Shown in pieces: positions 9,311-17,709 of a DNA stretch of 45,015 nucleotides. A program made the translations under genes and the position numbers. The DNA lies in the NCBI GenBank assembly GCA_028288025.1, contig JAQBOM010000038.1, positions 1-45,015 on the forward strand, read 5' to 3'. The notes under the pieces were generated by a model. It searched no databases. It saw nothing but the letters and a program-made list of their open reading frames with translations, and was not told the DNA's origin. Every line of letters begins with the position of its first letter. The first letter of the stretch is position 1. This DNA comes from Mucilaginibacter sp. (GTDB lineage: Bacteria; Bacteroidota; Bacteroidia; Sphingobacteriales; Sphingobacteriaceae).

Positions 9311-10231
9311 ATGAGTAGTGAAAAAAGAAATGCCCTGGGCAAAGGATTAAGTGCGCTGTTAAATGATTCAGTAAACGTACAACCGTACCAAAGTAAAAAT
9401 AAGCAGCAGGAAGCATCAACATCGGCTGCCGAAGTAAATAGTCTGGGCTCGGTTAATGAGATCCGTTTGGCCGAAATTGAGGTTAACCCTTTTCAGCCCC
9501 GTACAGATTTTGATGAGCAGGCCCTTAATGAGCTTGCCGATTCCATCAAATTACAGGGCCTTATTCAGCCTATTACAGTTAGGCGTGTTAATGCCCACAA
9601 GTATCAGCTTATATCGGGCGAGCGTCGTTTCCGTGCTTCAAAACTGGCCGGCTTAACACAGATCCCGGCTTACGTGCGTACTGCCAACGATCAGCAAATG
9701 CTGGAAATGGCACTTATCGAAAACATTCAGCGCGAAAATCTGAATGCCATTGAAGTAGCCCTGAGCTTTCAGCGGATGATAGAGGAATGCAACCTTAAAC
9801 AGGAAGAATTAGGCGACAGGGTGAGCAAAAACCGATCGACAGTTACCAATTACCTGCGCCTGTTAAAATTGCCGCCAAGCATCCAGGCCTCCATCCGCGA
9901 TGGGGCGCTTAGTATGGGCCATGCCAAGGCCTTGATCACTATTGAAGATCCTGCAAAACAATTATTTATACATCAGCATATTATTCAGCAAGGTTTATCC
10001 GTTCGTAAGGTTGAAGAACTTGTTCGGGAGATGCAGAAATCGCCGGTAAAAAAAGAGGGTAAACAGCCCGAACCGGTATCATATCAGCTGCAAAAAATTC
10101 AGGACGACCTGGCTTCTAAGTTTAGTACAAGGGTAACCCTTAAGTTAGGCAATAAAGGTAATGGCGTTATCGAGATCCCGTTTCTTTCAGAAGATGATCT
10201 GGGCCGTATCCTTGAAATGCTTGATTGGTAA
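9311..10231 (+). CDS. parB: Chromosome partitioning protein ParB
   Basis: CTP-dependent DNA clamp that loads at parS and partners ParA. The 306 residues start with the conserved KRNALGKGLSALL segment; the nuclease-like N-domain has LAEIEVNPFQPR and GERRFRASKLAGL, then LIENIQREN and the HTH region LGDRVSKNRSTVTNYLRLLKLP. The C-terminal dimerisation segment ends EDDLGRILEMLDW. It begins 3 bp after parA. Confidence 0.97.
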   Translation: MSSEKRNALGKGLSALLNDSVNVQPYQSKNKQQEASTSAAEVNSLGSVNEIRLAEIEVNPFQPRTDFDEQALNELADSIKLQGLIQPITVRRVNAHKYQLISGERRFRASKLAGLTQIPAYVRTANDQQMLEMALIENIQRENLNAIEVALSFQRMIEECNLKQEELGDRVSKNRSTVTNYLRLLKLPPSIQASIRDGALSMGHAKALITIEDPAKQLFIHQHIIQQGLSVRKVEELVREMQKSPVKKEGKQPEPVSYQLQKIQDDLASKFSTRVTLKLGNKGNGVIEIPFLSEDDLGRILEMLDW

Positions 10232-10237
10232 AAGAAA

Positions 10238-10319
10238 GTATCAAGTAGTCAGTATCAAGTAGCAAGATTTTGAAGAACATATAAAAATGTCATGATACTT
10301 GATACTGACTACTTGATAC
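10238..10319. repeat. Intergenic palindrome, family D (copy 1)
   Basis: Perfect 24-bp inverted arms (10238-10261, 10296-10319) built from the unit GTATCAAGTAGTCAGTATC. It lies between parB and the DUF5683 gene; a second, decayed copy sits on the other side of that gene and a third at 21027-21121. Confidence 0.92.
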
Positions 10320-10338
10320 CTCAATTATATTCGTAATT

Positions 10339-11013
10339 ATGTATAAATATTTGTTAGTTGCCTGTTTTATCATGGCATTTGCTTTAGCTGCTAATGCGCA
10401 AAGGGTTGATACGGCCAGGGCAACCAAAGCCGATACGTTACGTAAGGCCTCTAACACTGCCTCAGGCTCGTTTGCGCCGCCTATAAAAAAGGAAAAAGAA
10501 TACCATCCCGATAGTACACACAGTCCGCATAAAGCGGTTATGCGCTCATTGATGATCCCCGGATGGGGACAGCTTTATAACCGCAGCTGGTGGTGGGTGC
10601 CCGTTATTTATGGCGGTATGGGGCTATTGACCTCGGCCGTTATATTTAACCAGCATTACTATACCGAATTTGTAACGCTGTCAAAATATCGCCGCGGATC
10701 ATTACCTGCGCCTACCAAACCTACAGATAAATATTATGCCGAGTACATAGCTTACACCGGTATTCCCGATCAAAATATATATGATACTGTTGATGGTTAC
10801 CGCCGTAACCGCGATTTGAGCATACTTGGTTTAATAGGCGCCTGGGGCATACAAACCGTACAGGCTTATATCGATGCCAAGTTTATAAACGCCTACACGG
10901 TTGATAACAACCTGTCTATGCAAGTTACACCCAGTTTAATAAGCCAGCCTGTTTACGCGCAAAGTGCAAATAGTACTTATATTCCGGCTGTAAAAATTAC
11001 CTTTACGTTTTAG
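10339..11013 (+). CDS. DUF5683 domain membrane protein
   Basis: Protein of 224 residues conserved between parAB and dapB in many Bacteroidota. It has an N-terminal signal-like segment (about 1-20, ending NAQ), a polar linker, then the DUF5683 core: KAVMRSLMIPGWGQLYNRSWWWVP followed by hydrophobic helices (about 85-110 and 155-175). It is probably inner-membrane bound with its start in the export pathway. The function is unknown; gene order suggests, but does not show, a link to envelope or division processes. It is flanked on both sides by family D palindromes. Confidence 0.85.
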   Translation: MYKYLLVACFIMAFALAANAQRVDTARATKADTLRKASNTASGSFAPPIKKEKEYHPDSTHSPHKAVMRSLMIPGWGQLYNRSWWWVPVIYGGMGLLTSAVIFNQHYYTEFVTLSKYRRGSLPAPTKPTDKYYAEYIAYTGIPDQNIYDTVDGYRRNRDLSILGLIGAWGIQTVQAYIDAKFINAYTVDNNLSMQVTPSLISQPVYAQSANSTYIPAVKITFTF

Positions 11014-11020
11014 TGGAATA

Positions 11021-11104
11021 GTATCAAGTAGTTAGTATCAAGTATCAGGATTTTTTGGAAATCTCATTAAAAGACTTATTTGTCTTGATATTAAAACTTG
11101 ATAC
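11021..11104. repeat. Intergenic palindrome, family D (copy 2, decayed)
   Basis: The left part GTATCAAGTAGTTAGTATC (from 11021) and the right part ending AAAACTTGATAC (to 11104) are imperfect inverted copies of the family D unit. It sits between the DUF5683 gene and dapB. Confidence 0.82.
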
Positions 11105-11119
11105 GTTAAAAAATATAGA

Positions 11120-11869
11120 ATGAAAATAGCGTTACTGGGCTATGGAAAAATGGGTAAGATCATCGAAAAGATCGCCCTTAGCCGCAAGCATGAAATTGTT
11201 TTAACTATTGATCATGACAACCTGCATGACCTTACTGCCGAAAATTTGCAAAAAGCCGACGCGGTAATTGAGTTTACTATGCCGGCATCGGTGTTAAGTA
11301 ATATCGACCATTGTTTTAATGCGGGCGTACCCATTGTGGTGGGCACTACCGGCTGGCACGATAAGATAGACGAGGTAAAACAACGCTGCGAGGAGGGTAA
11401 CAACGCTTTAATGTACGCCACTAACTTTAGTGTAGGGGTAAATATATTTTTCCATATTAACCGCATGCTGGCCAAAGTAATGAACAATTACCCTTATTAC
11501 GATGTGCAGGTTGAAGAGATACATCACACGCAAAAACTGGATGCGCCAAGTGGTACAGCCATAACCATTGCCGAAGGTATTATTGATAATCTGGAATCGA
11601 AAAATGAGTGGGTTAACGTTTTAACTACTGATGATAGCCATGACGATGGTAATGTTGCTACCGATCAGCTGCTGATAGAATCTATGCGAATAGATAGCGT
11701 ACCCGGCACCCATACCGTTATTTACGATTCGGAAGTTGATACCATCGAATTTAAACACACCGCCCATAACCGTAATGGCTTTGCTCTTGGCGCTGTATTA
11801 GCTGCTGAGTGGCTGCACGATAAAAAGGGTTTTTATTCGGTTGAGGCCATGTTTGATTTTAAAGCCTAA
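11120..11869 (+). CDS. dapB: 4-hydroxy-tetrahydrodipicolinate reductase DapB
   Basis: Cytoplasmic NAD(P)H-dependent reductase of the lysine/diaminopimelate pathway, needed for peptidoglycan. The 249 residues show the Rossmann start LLGYGKMGKIIE (about 5-16), VIEFTMPAS, VVGTTGW, and the catalytic and substrate-binding regions EIHHTQKLDAPSGTA (about 132-146). Length is typical. The first signal peptidase gene begins 16 bp downstream, probably in one transcript. Confidence 0.97.
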   Translation: MKIALLGYGKMGKIIEKIALSRKHEIVLTIDHDNLHDLTAENLQKADAVIEFTMPASVLSNIDHCFNAGVPIVVGTTGWHDKIDEVKQRCEEGNNALMYATNFSVGVNIFFHINRMLAKVMNNYPYYDVQVEEIHHTQKLDAPSGTAITIAEGIIDNLESKNEWVNVLTTDDSHDDGNVATDQLLIESMRIDSVPGTHTVIYDSEVDTIEFKHTAHNRNGFALGAVLAAEWLHDKKGFYSVEAMFDFKA

Positions 11870-11885
11870 TTTTCCAGACTACTGA

Positions 11886-13343
11886 ATGGAGATGGCTGCT
11901 TATATAGGGGTATATTCAATATTAACCCCTTTTTTAGTTTTAATAACTATTGGCCAATGGAAGTTATTCCAAAAGGCAGGCAGACCAGGCTGGGAAGCCC
12001 TTATCCCCATTTACAGTACCTATATAATGTTAAAACTTAGCGGCCGGCCGGCATGGTGGCTGCTTTTGTTTTTTATACCCGGCATTGGCATTATCATAGG
12101 CGTAGGTATTGTTATTGATTTTGTAAAATCATTCGGTAAATTAAAAATGAGCCAGCTGGCAGGGGCAATCCTGCTGCCTTTTATTTACCTGCCTAAATGG
12201 GGTTTTGATAAAAACACAAGCTACTGGGGGCCATCGGCAAGTGACGAGTTTCATGAGGAATACCACCAGTATCTGCACCGGTCATCGGCCCGTGAATGGT
12301 CCGAGGCGGTACTATTTGCCATAATAGCCGCAACGCTTATCCGCACGCTTTTTATCGAAGCCTATACTATACCTACCCCATCAATGGAGGGTTCGATGCT
12401 TGTAGGCGATTATTTGTTTGTAAGCAAGGTGAGCTATGGCGCGCGTTTGCCGATAACGCCGGTTTCCTTTCCGTTTATGCATAATACTATGCCCAATACA
12501 AATATTCAATCGTATTGGAAGGGCATCCAATTGCCATACTTTCGCCTGCCCGGTTTAAGCACTGTTAAAAGAGGTGATGTAGTGGTTTTTAATTATCCCA
12601 TGGAGGCCGATTCGCCTTTTTACCGGCCGGTTGATAAGCGGGAAAATTTTATTAAACGCTGCCAGGGTGCACCCGGCGATACCCTGAGCCTGGTTAACGC
12701 GCAGGTGTACATCAACGGAAAGCTTGAAGCTACCCCGGCAAACGGCGAAATGGAATACATGGTACGCACGGCGGATAGCAACCAAGCCTTTAGCGAACGA
12801 ATGATGTATGAGCTGCATTTATCAAACATACAGCAGTTTACCAAGGTAGATTATATGATGAACATGTCGGCGCAGTCGGCGGCAAAGCTTAAGGATTACA
12901 TGAAGATCAGGACAGTAAGACCCAACGTTCAGTTGATGGGTGTTTATGATCCAACAGTATTTCCGTTCGATCCGCATTACCGCTGGAACGTGGATAACCT
13001 GGGTCCGATCATTATCCCTAAAAAAGGCTGGACGGTAAAACTGGATAGCCTTACCTTGCCCATCTATCGCCGGGCTATAGAGGTATATGAAAATAATAAA
13101 CTTAAGATCGATGGAAACACCATCAGCATAAACGGAATAAAAACAAACAGCTATACATTTAAAATGGACTACTACTGGATGATGGGCGATAATCGCCATA
13201 ACTCCGAAGATTCGCGTTACTGGGGCTTTGTACCCGAGGATCATATAGTAGGCAAGGCTGTTTTCGTATGGATGAGCTGGGATGCCCAATCGCCATCGGC
13301 AGATAAAATAAGATGGAACAGGGTAATGAGTTGGGTACGTTGA
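11886..13343 (+). CDS. lepB: Signal peptidase I with N-terminal DUF5684-like membrane domain (paralogue 1)
   Basis: Inner-membrane Ser/Lys protease that removes signal peptides. Residues about 1-110 form a membrane domain (W/G-rich helices, KAGRPGWEALIPIYSTY, DFVKSFGK, PKWGFDKNT), like DUF5684. The peptidase follows from about 135: a TM helix, then TPSMEGSM with catalytic Ser166, RGDVVVFNYP, IKRCQGAPGD with general-base Lys257, and box E GDNRHNSEDSRYWGFVPE near the end. About 150 residues between boxes D and E are extra compared with E. coli LepB. All catalytic boxes are intact. The start is ATG 11886; a second ATG lies 6 bp later. First of three tandem copies. Confidence 0.93.
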   Translation: MEMAAYIGVYSILTPFLVLITIGQWKLFQKAGRPGWEALIPIYSTYIMLKLSGRPAWWLLLFFIPGIGIIIGVGIVIDFVKSFGKLKMSQLAGAILLPFIYLPKWGFDKNTSYWGPSASDEFHEEYHQYLHRSSAREWSEAVLFAIIAATLIRTLFIEAYTIPTPSMEGSMLVGDYLFVSKVSYGARLPITPVSFPFMHNTMPNTNIQSYWKGIQLPYFRLPGLSTVKRGDVVVFNYPMEADSPFYRPVDKRENFIKRCQGAPGDTLSLVNAQVYINGKLEATPANGEMEYMVRTADSNQAFSERMMYELHLSNIQQFTKVDYMMNMSAQSAAKLKDYMKIRTVRPNVQLMGVYDPTVFPFDPHYRWNVDNLGPIIIPKKGWTVKLDSLTLPIYRRAIEVYENNKLKIDGNTISINGIKTNSYTFKMDYYWMMGDNRHNSEDSRYWGFVPEDHIVGKAVFVWMSWDAQSPSADKIRWNRVMSWVR

Positions 13344-13583
13344 TTTCAGATTACAGATGTGCAGATTTCAGATGAGGAAAAGATGGATGTGCAATCTAAT
13401 AATAATCTGCACATCTGTAATTTGAAATCTGCACATTTACAACTTCATCATCTGCACATCTAAAATCTGCATATTTGCACATCAAACTAGGTAACATATT
13501 ACTTACATGATAGTCTTAGGTATTAATTGATATAAACGCGTTATAATAATCTGCACATTTGCACATTTGAAATCTGCACATCT
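13341..13583. repeat. Intergenic repeat cluster, family F (ATCTGCACATCT units)
   Basis: A 240-bp block between signal peptidase genes 1 and 2. It has one inverted unit on the left (13348-13373, containing AGATGTGCAGAT when read in reverse sense) and at least five forward units ATCTGCACAT(C/T)T at 13405, 13427, 13450, 13549 and 13572, plus variants such as ATCTGCATATTTGCACATC (13465). It begins at the stop codon of the upstream gene and ends 8 bp before the next ATG. Confidence 0.88.
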
Positions 13584-13591
13584 AAATAATT

Positions 13592-14737
13592 ATGAATTGG
13601 AAATTCTGGAAGAAAGACAAAAGCAAAACCAAGAAAAAAAAAGGCGCCCTGCGTGAATGGGGCGACGCTATAGTTTTTGCTGTTATAGCCGCAACGCTTA
13701 TTCGTACACTATTTATTGAGGCATACGTAATTCCCAGCGGATCGATGGAAAGCTCCTTGCTTATTGGCGATTACCTTTTTGTAAGTAAAATGAACTATGG
13801 CGCCCGTATGCCTATTACACCGGTATCATTTCCGTTTGTGGCGCATACACTGCCTTATACAAACGTGAACTCTTACTGGGATGGTATTCAATTACCTTAT
13901 TACCGTTTACCCGGCCTTAGCGATATTAAAAAGGGCGACGTTGTAGTATTTAACCAGCCAATGGAAGCCGATTCTCCGTTGTACCGCCCGGTTGATCATC
14001 GCGAAAATATCATTAAACGCTGCCAGGGCACACCCGGCGATACGCTGAGTGTAGTTAACGCGCAGGTATACATAAACGGCAAACCATCGCCAACTGCCGA
14101 ACATGGCGAAATGAGTTACACCGTAAAAACTGATGGCAGCGAAATTAACTCGTTACTGATAGAGGAGCTTCATTTATCGGACATGGCTAATCTGGAAGAT
14201 AACAGCGGCTTTACTACAAACACCACTGTCGAGTCGGCAAATAAGCTGAAAACGTACTCCAATATTAAATCGGTAACCCCTAATATTGCCCCCCGGGGAA
14301 TAGCAGACCTTTATAACCCGGTTTACCCGGTTAAATATCCGCAGTTTAAAATAACCCCTAAATTTCCTGATTATAAGTGGAATGTTGATAACTACGGCCC
14401 CATAATTGTGCCTAAAAAAGGCATGACCATAAAGCTGGATAGCATGACCTTCCCGATATATGGTAGGGCGATTGGTATTTATGAGCACAATACCCTAAAA
14501 GTTAATGGTCATGATATTTTTATAAACGGGAAAAAAGCCGATACTTACACCTTTAAAATAAACTACTATTTTATGATGGGCGATAATCGTCATAACTCAG
14601 AAGATTCGCGTTTTTGGGGCTTTGTGCCCGAAGATCACGTAGTGGGTAAAGCATTATTTACCTGGATGAGTATTGATAGTACGGCCAGCTTTGTAAATAA
14701 AATACGATGGAGCAGGATTTTTAGAGGGATACATTAA
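13592..14737 (+). CDS. lepB: Signal peptidase I (paralogue 2, without the N-terminal membrane domain)
   Basis: Signal peptidase I of 381 residues. It lacks the DUF5684-like domain of its two neighbours and starts with a short Lys-rich cytoplasmic tail (MNWKFWKKDKSKTKKKK), one TM helix (about 25-45), then the catalytic domain: PSGSMESSL with Ser51, KKGDVVVFNQP, IKRCQGTPGD with Lys142, and GDNRHNSEDSRFWGFVPE. It is closer by eye to paralogue 3 than to paralogue 1 (SMESSLLIGDYLFVSK, DGSEIN, TPNIAP). It may differ from the others in substrate choice or be redundant; sequence cannot tell. Confidence 0.93.
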   Translation: MNWKFWKKDKSKTKKKKGALREWGDAIVFAVIAATLIRTLFIEAYVIPSGSMESSLLIGDYLFVSKMNYGARMPITPVSFPFVAHTLPYTNVNSYWDGIQLPYYRLPGLSDIKKGDVVVFNQPMEADSPLYRPVDHRENIIKRCQGTPGDTLSVVNAQVYINGKPSPTAEHGEMSYTVKTDGSEINSLLIEELHLSDMANLEDNSGFTTNTTVESANKLKTYSNIKSVTPNIAPRGIADLYNPVYPVKYPQFKITPKFPDYKWNVDNYGPIIVPKKGMTIKLDSMTFPIYGRAIGIYEHNTLKVNGHDIFINGKKADTYTFKINYYFMMGDNRHNSEDSRFWGFVPEDHVVGKALFTWMSIDSTASFVNKIRWSRIFRGIH

Positions 14738-14754
14738 TTAATAAAAAACATAAA

Positions 14755-16236
14755 GTGAACGTTGTAGAATTTGTAATTGCATTTATAATACTGATAATAT
14801 TACCCTATGTGGGTTTATGGGGGTTATTTAAAAAGGCAGGCAGGCAGGGTTGGGAGGCAATTATTCCTTTTTACAACGCCTACCTGATGATCAAGTTAAG
14901 CGGAAGAGCAGGCTGGTGGATGATATTGCTGCTTATCCCCGGCTTAAATTTTTTGGTAGCCATAGGTATCACCGTTGATTTTGTAAAATCATACGGGAAA
15001 TTCACTTTAGGTGAGCACATTGCCGGGGTAGCTTTAGCGTTTATATATTTCCCCAAATGGGGCTTTGATAAGGATACCAGGTATATAGGCCCATCTGCAA
15101 GCCCCGAATTTAAGGAAAAGTACAAGACAGCCCTTAAGAAAACAGCAGCCCGCGAATGGGCCGATGCCATTATTTTCGCGGTGATTGCCGCTACGCTTAT
15201 TCGTACCTTATTTATTGAGGCTTATGTGATCCCCAGCGCGTCAATGGAAAGCTCCTTATTAATAGGCGATTACCTGTTTGTAAGCAAGGTGAACTATGGC
15301 GCCCGTTTGCCCATGACACCGGTTGCTTTCCCGTTTGCGCACCATACCATGCCGCTTATAAATACCAAGGCCTACTGGGATGGCATCAAACTACCTTATT
15401 ACCGCCTGCCTGGTTTAAGTAATATTAAAAAAGGCGATGTAGTGGTATTTAACTACCCTATGGATGCCGATTCGCCATTGTACAGGCCGGTTGATAAACG
15501 AGAGAATTATATAAAACGCTGTCAGGGAACCCCCGGCGATACGCTGAGTCTTGTTAACGCGCAGGTTTATATAAACGGTAAAGCCGCCATTACTCCGCCA
15601 AATGGCGAAATGAACTACCGCGTAAAATATGATGGCAGTGAGATAAACCCGCAACTTATTACCGATCTGCACCTGGAAGATATTAGCGTAGTTAATAATA
15701 CCGAATTTACAGTTAATACTACCGCTGCTTCGGCAAATACATTAAGAGGGTATTCAAATATTAAATCGGTTACGCCAAATATAGCGCCGGCAGGCAGGCC
15801 AGATCCATTGAGCGGCGATGTTTATCCGGCCAAGTATCCTAATTATAAAATTACGCCCAACTTCCCCCGTTTTACCTGGAACGTTGATAATTACGGCCCA
15901 ATTATTATCCCAAAAAGTGGCTGGACAGTTAAGCTGGATAGTTTAACCTTCCCGGTTTACGGCAGGGCAATTGAAGTTTACGAGGGCAACAAAGTACAGG
16001 TAGTAGGTAAGGATATCCTGATAAACGGCAAAAAAGCCGACAGCTACACCTTTAAGCTTAACTACTACTTTATGATGGGCGATAACCGCCACAACTCCGA
16101 AGATTCACGCTACTGGGGTTTTGTTCCCGAAGATCATATTGTGGGTAAGGCCCTGTTCATCTGGATGAGTATAGATGATAACGCCAGTTTCCTAAGCAAG
16201 ATCCGCTGGAGCAGGTTGTTTAATATTATTCATTAG
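14755..16236 (+). CDS. lepB: Signal peptidase I with N-terminal DUF5684-like membrane domain (paralogue 3)
   Basis: Signal peptidase I of 493 residues starting at a GTG 17 bp after paralogue 2, probably the same transcript. Residues about 1-110 repeat the membrane domain (FKKAGRQGWEAIIPFYNAY, DFVKSYGK, PKWGFDKDT). The peptidase part has PSASMESSL with Ser163, KKGDVVVFNYP, IKRCQGTPGD with Lys254, and GDNRHNSEDSRYWGFVPE. The catalytic half resembles paralogue 2 most, while the N-terminal domain resembles paralogue 1. A strong hairpin terminator follows 40 bp downstream. Confidence 0.93.
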   Translation: MNVVEFVIAFIILIILPYVGLWGLFKKAGRQGWEAIIPFYNAYLMIKLSGRAGWWMILLLIPGLNFLVAIGITVDFVKSYGKFTLGEHIAGVALAFIYFPKWGFDKDTRYIGPSASPEFKEKYKTALKKTAAREWADAIIFAVIAATLIRTLFIEAYVIPSASMESSLLIGDYLFVSKVNYGARLPMTPVAFPFAHHTMPLINTKAYWDGIKLPYYRLPGLSNIKKGDVVVFNYPMDADSPLYRPVDKRENYIKRCQGTPGDTLSLVNAQVYINGKAAITPPNGEMNYRVKYDGSEINPQLITDLHLEDISVVNNTEFTVNTTAASANTLRGYSNIKSVTPNIAPAGRPDPLSGDVYPAKYPNYKITPNFPRFTWNVDNYGPIIIPKSGWTVKLDSLTFPVYGRAIEVYEGNKVQVVGKDILINGKKADSYTFKLNYYFMMGDNRHNSEDSRYWGFVPEDHIVGKALFIWMSIDDNASFLSKIRWSRLFNIIH

Positions 16237-16275
16237 AAGCCCCCTAACCCCCTGAAGGGAGAACGAAAAGTTTCG

Positions 16276-16310
16276 ATGCCCGCCTGTTTACAGGCGGGCA
16301 TTTTTGTTTT
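16276..16310 (+). terminator. Rho-independent terminator after the parA-lepB run
   Basis: Perfect 11-bp stem ATGCCCGCCTG / CAGGCGGGCAT with a TTTA loop, followed by TTTTTGTTTT. It sits 40 bp after the third signal peptidase gene. Confidence 0.85.
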
Positions 16311-16320
16311 GGTAAAAAAA

Positions 16321-16415
16321 TTGTCATTCTGAGCGCAGCGAAGAATCTATTCGACGCCATGCAAATCAGATATGCAAATCGTGCAATAGATCCTTCGCTG
16401 CGCTCAGGATGACAA
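16321..16415. repeat. Intergenic palindrome, family B (copy 1)
   Basis: Arms 16321-16351 and 16385-16415 (core TCTGAGCGCAGCGAAGAATC) differ at two positions, one of which would be a G-U pair in each transcript direction. The spacer carries two TGCAAATC copies (16359-16380) in the motif also found in the 19.9-20.1 kb array. Confidence 0.92.
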
Positions 16416-16448
16416 AAAGGAATAAGCAAGATTTGAAAAGTTCCCCCT

Positions 16449-17537
16449 TCAGGGGGTTAGGGGGCTCAGCGGCCTCACCCCAAACCGCTCCGCCAGCACA
16501 TTCAGATCATCAACTACCGCGTCAACCAATAGAATGCCATTAACAGCACGGTCTTTTTCTGCCTCCAGTTCAGGTTCGCCGGGGATAATTACTTTTTGGG
16601 TGGGATCAATGGTTGTGGACGATTTAAAGCGGTTGATCCAGTTATCCAGGTGCGATTTAAATTCATCAACCGGGCGGAAACCGTCAACCCGCATCGCTCC
16701 TAAAAAATGCCCGATACCCTCACCAACAGGATCGGTAGGTGGGTCAAGGAATGCTACGAATGGGGGCACCCAGGGGCCGTAATTAGCACCTGATAACACC
16801 GCTGATAAAATATCAACCGTTGCGCTTAATCCAAAACCCTTATGGCTGCCATGATCGCGGTCGCTGCCAAGGGGCAGGAGGGAGCCGCCTGACTTTAAGG
16901 CATGTGGGTCGGTGGTGTAATTGCCATCCTTATCCTGGATCCATCCCTCGGGCACTTGCTTTCCTGATCGCTGCGCTATCTCCAACTTACCATTTGCCGC
17001 TGCAGATGTAGCCAGATCAACCACTACCGGCGGATATTTGCCTGCCGGAAATGCATAGCACATAGGGTTGGTACCCAGCAACCGCTCATTCGAAAACGTA
17101 GGCGCCACCAGCGGACTTGCATTGGTCATGGCAAAGCCTATCATATCCTTTTCAACCGCCATAAGCGCGTGGTAACCGGCAATGCCAAAATGATTGGAAT
17201 TACGTACCGACACCCATCCCGAGCCATACAACTCCGCTTTTTTAATAGCCACCTGCATGGCGAATGGCGCTACCACCAAACCAAGCCCGGCATCACCATC
17301 AACGGTAGCGGTAGTGGGTGTTTCATATACTACGCGGATGTTGGGCGTGGGATTAATGCGTTTCTTCTCCCACAGGCGCACATAGCCGCTTAATCGCGCC
17401 ACGCCATGTGAGTCTATCCCCCTCAAATCCGAGCGTAACAACACATCGGCAGCCAGTTCGGCGTGTTCGGTACTGCAGCCAATGGCCAGGAAAATGTTTT
17501 GGGTAAAGGCGCGTAGGGTAGATGGGGAGATGAGCAT
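16449..17537 (-). CDS. Ldh family (malate/L-lactate/ureidoglycolate type) NAD(P)-dependent oxidoreductase
   Basis: Cytoplasmic 2-hydroxyacid dehydrogenase of the Rossmann-unrelated Ldh2/MDH2 family. The start ATG at 17537 gives 362 residues; a longer open frame upstream only reads through the family A palindrome (peptide WDCFVPRND). Family segments seen: LLRSDLRGIDSHGVARL (about 36-52) with the catalytic His, NSNHFGIAGYHA (about 115-126), TNASPLVAPT, GTNPMCYAFPA, and SDRDHGSHKGFGLS. The last residues SPLTP and the TGA stop are written by the arm of the family K repeat. Substrate not predictable. Confidence 0.9.
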   Translation of the reverse strand: MLISPSTLRAFTQNIFLAIGCSTEHAELAADVLLRSDLRGIDSHGVARLSGYVRLWEKKRINPTPNIRVVYETPTTATVDGDAGLGLVVAPFAMQVAIKKAELYGSGWVSVRNSNHFGIAGYHALMAVEKDMIGFAMTNASPLVAPTFSNERLLGTNPMCYAFPAGKYPPVVVDLATSAAANGKLEIAQRSGKQVPEGWIQDKDGNYTTDPHALKSGGSLLPLGSDRDHGSHKGFGLSATVDILSAVLSGANYGPWVPPFVAFLDPPTDPVGEGIGHFLGAMRVDGFRPVDEFKSHLDNWINRFKSSTTIDPTQKVIIPGEPELEAEKDRAVNGILLVDAVVDDLNVLAERFGVRPLSPLTP

Positions 17538-17557
17538 GGATGTAACTATTGTATTAA

Positions 17558-17585
17558 GTAGTATGTCATTTGGTAGTATGTCATT
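17558..17585. repeat. 13-bp direct duplication at the edge of a palindrome
   Basis: GTAGTATGTCATT occurs at 17558-17570 and again at 17573-17585, where the second copy runs into the left arm of the family A palindrome. It could be a trace of how the element was copied in, or simple slippage. Confidence 0.75.
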
Positions 17586-17672
17586 GCGAGGAACGAAGCA
17601 ATCCCATAGGACAGGCTTCACTTGCATTACCGCCTTGCGTGGTGAGATTGCTTCGTTCCTCGCAATGACATA
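17577..17672. repeat. Intergenic palindrome, family A (copy 2)
   Basis: Perfect 27-bp arms (17577-17603, 17646-17672), sharing the core TCATTGCGAGGAACGAAGC with the copy at 2445. The 42-bp spacer differs from that of copy 1. It lies upstream of the Ldh-type gene on the minus strand. Confidence 0.93.
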
Positions 17673-17709
17673 GTTAACAAAAAAGTGTCTAAATCAAAGA
17701 ATAAAGATA

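Larger units (their letters stand above)
16239..16465. repeat. Outer inverted repeat, family K, enclosing a composite element
   Basis: Arms 16239-16263 and 16441-16465 (core CCCCCTAACCCCCTGAAGGG) match with one difference over 25 bp. Between them lie the hairpin terminator at 16276-16310 and a family B palindrome at 16321-16415. The right arm overlaps the 3' end of the Ldh-type gene and supplies its stop codon. Confidence 0.9.

Noticed and set aside
17538..17627. N-terminal 30-residue extension of the Ldh-type protein
   Set aside because: The extension is only a read-through of the family A palindrome (WDCFVPRND); the protein family begins at the ATG at 17537.
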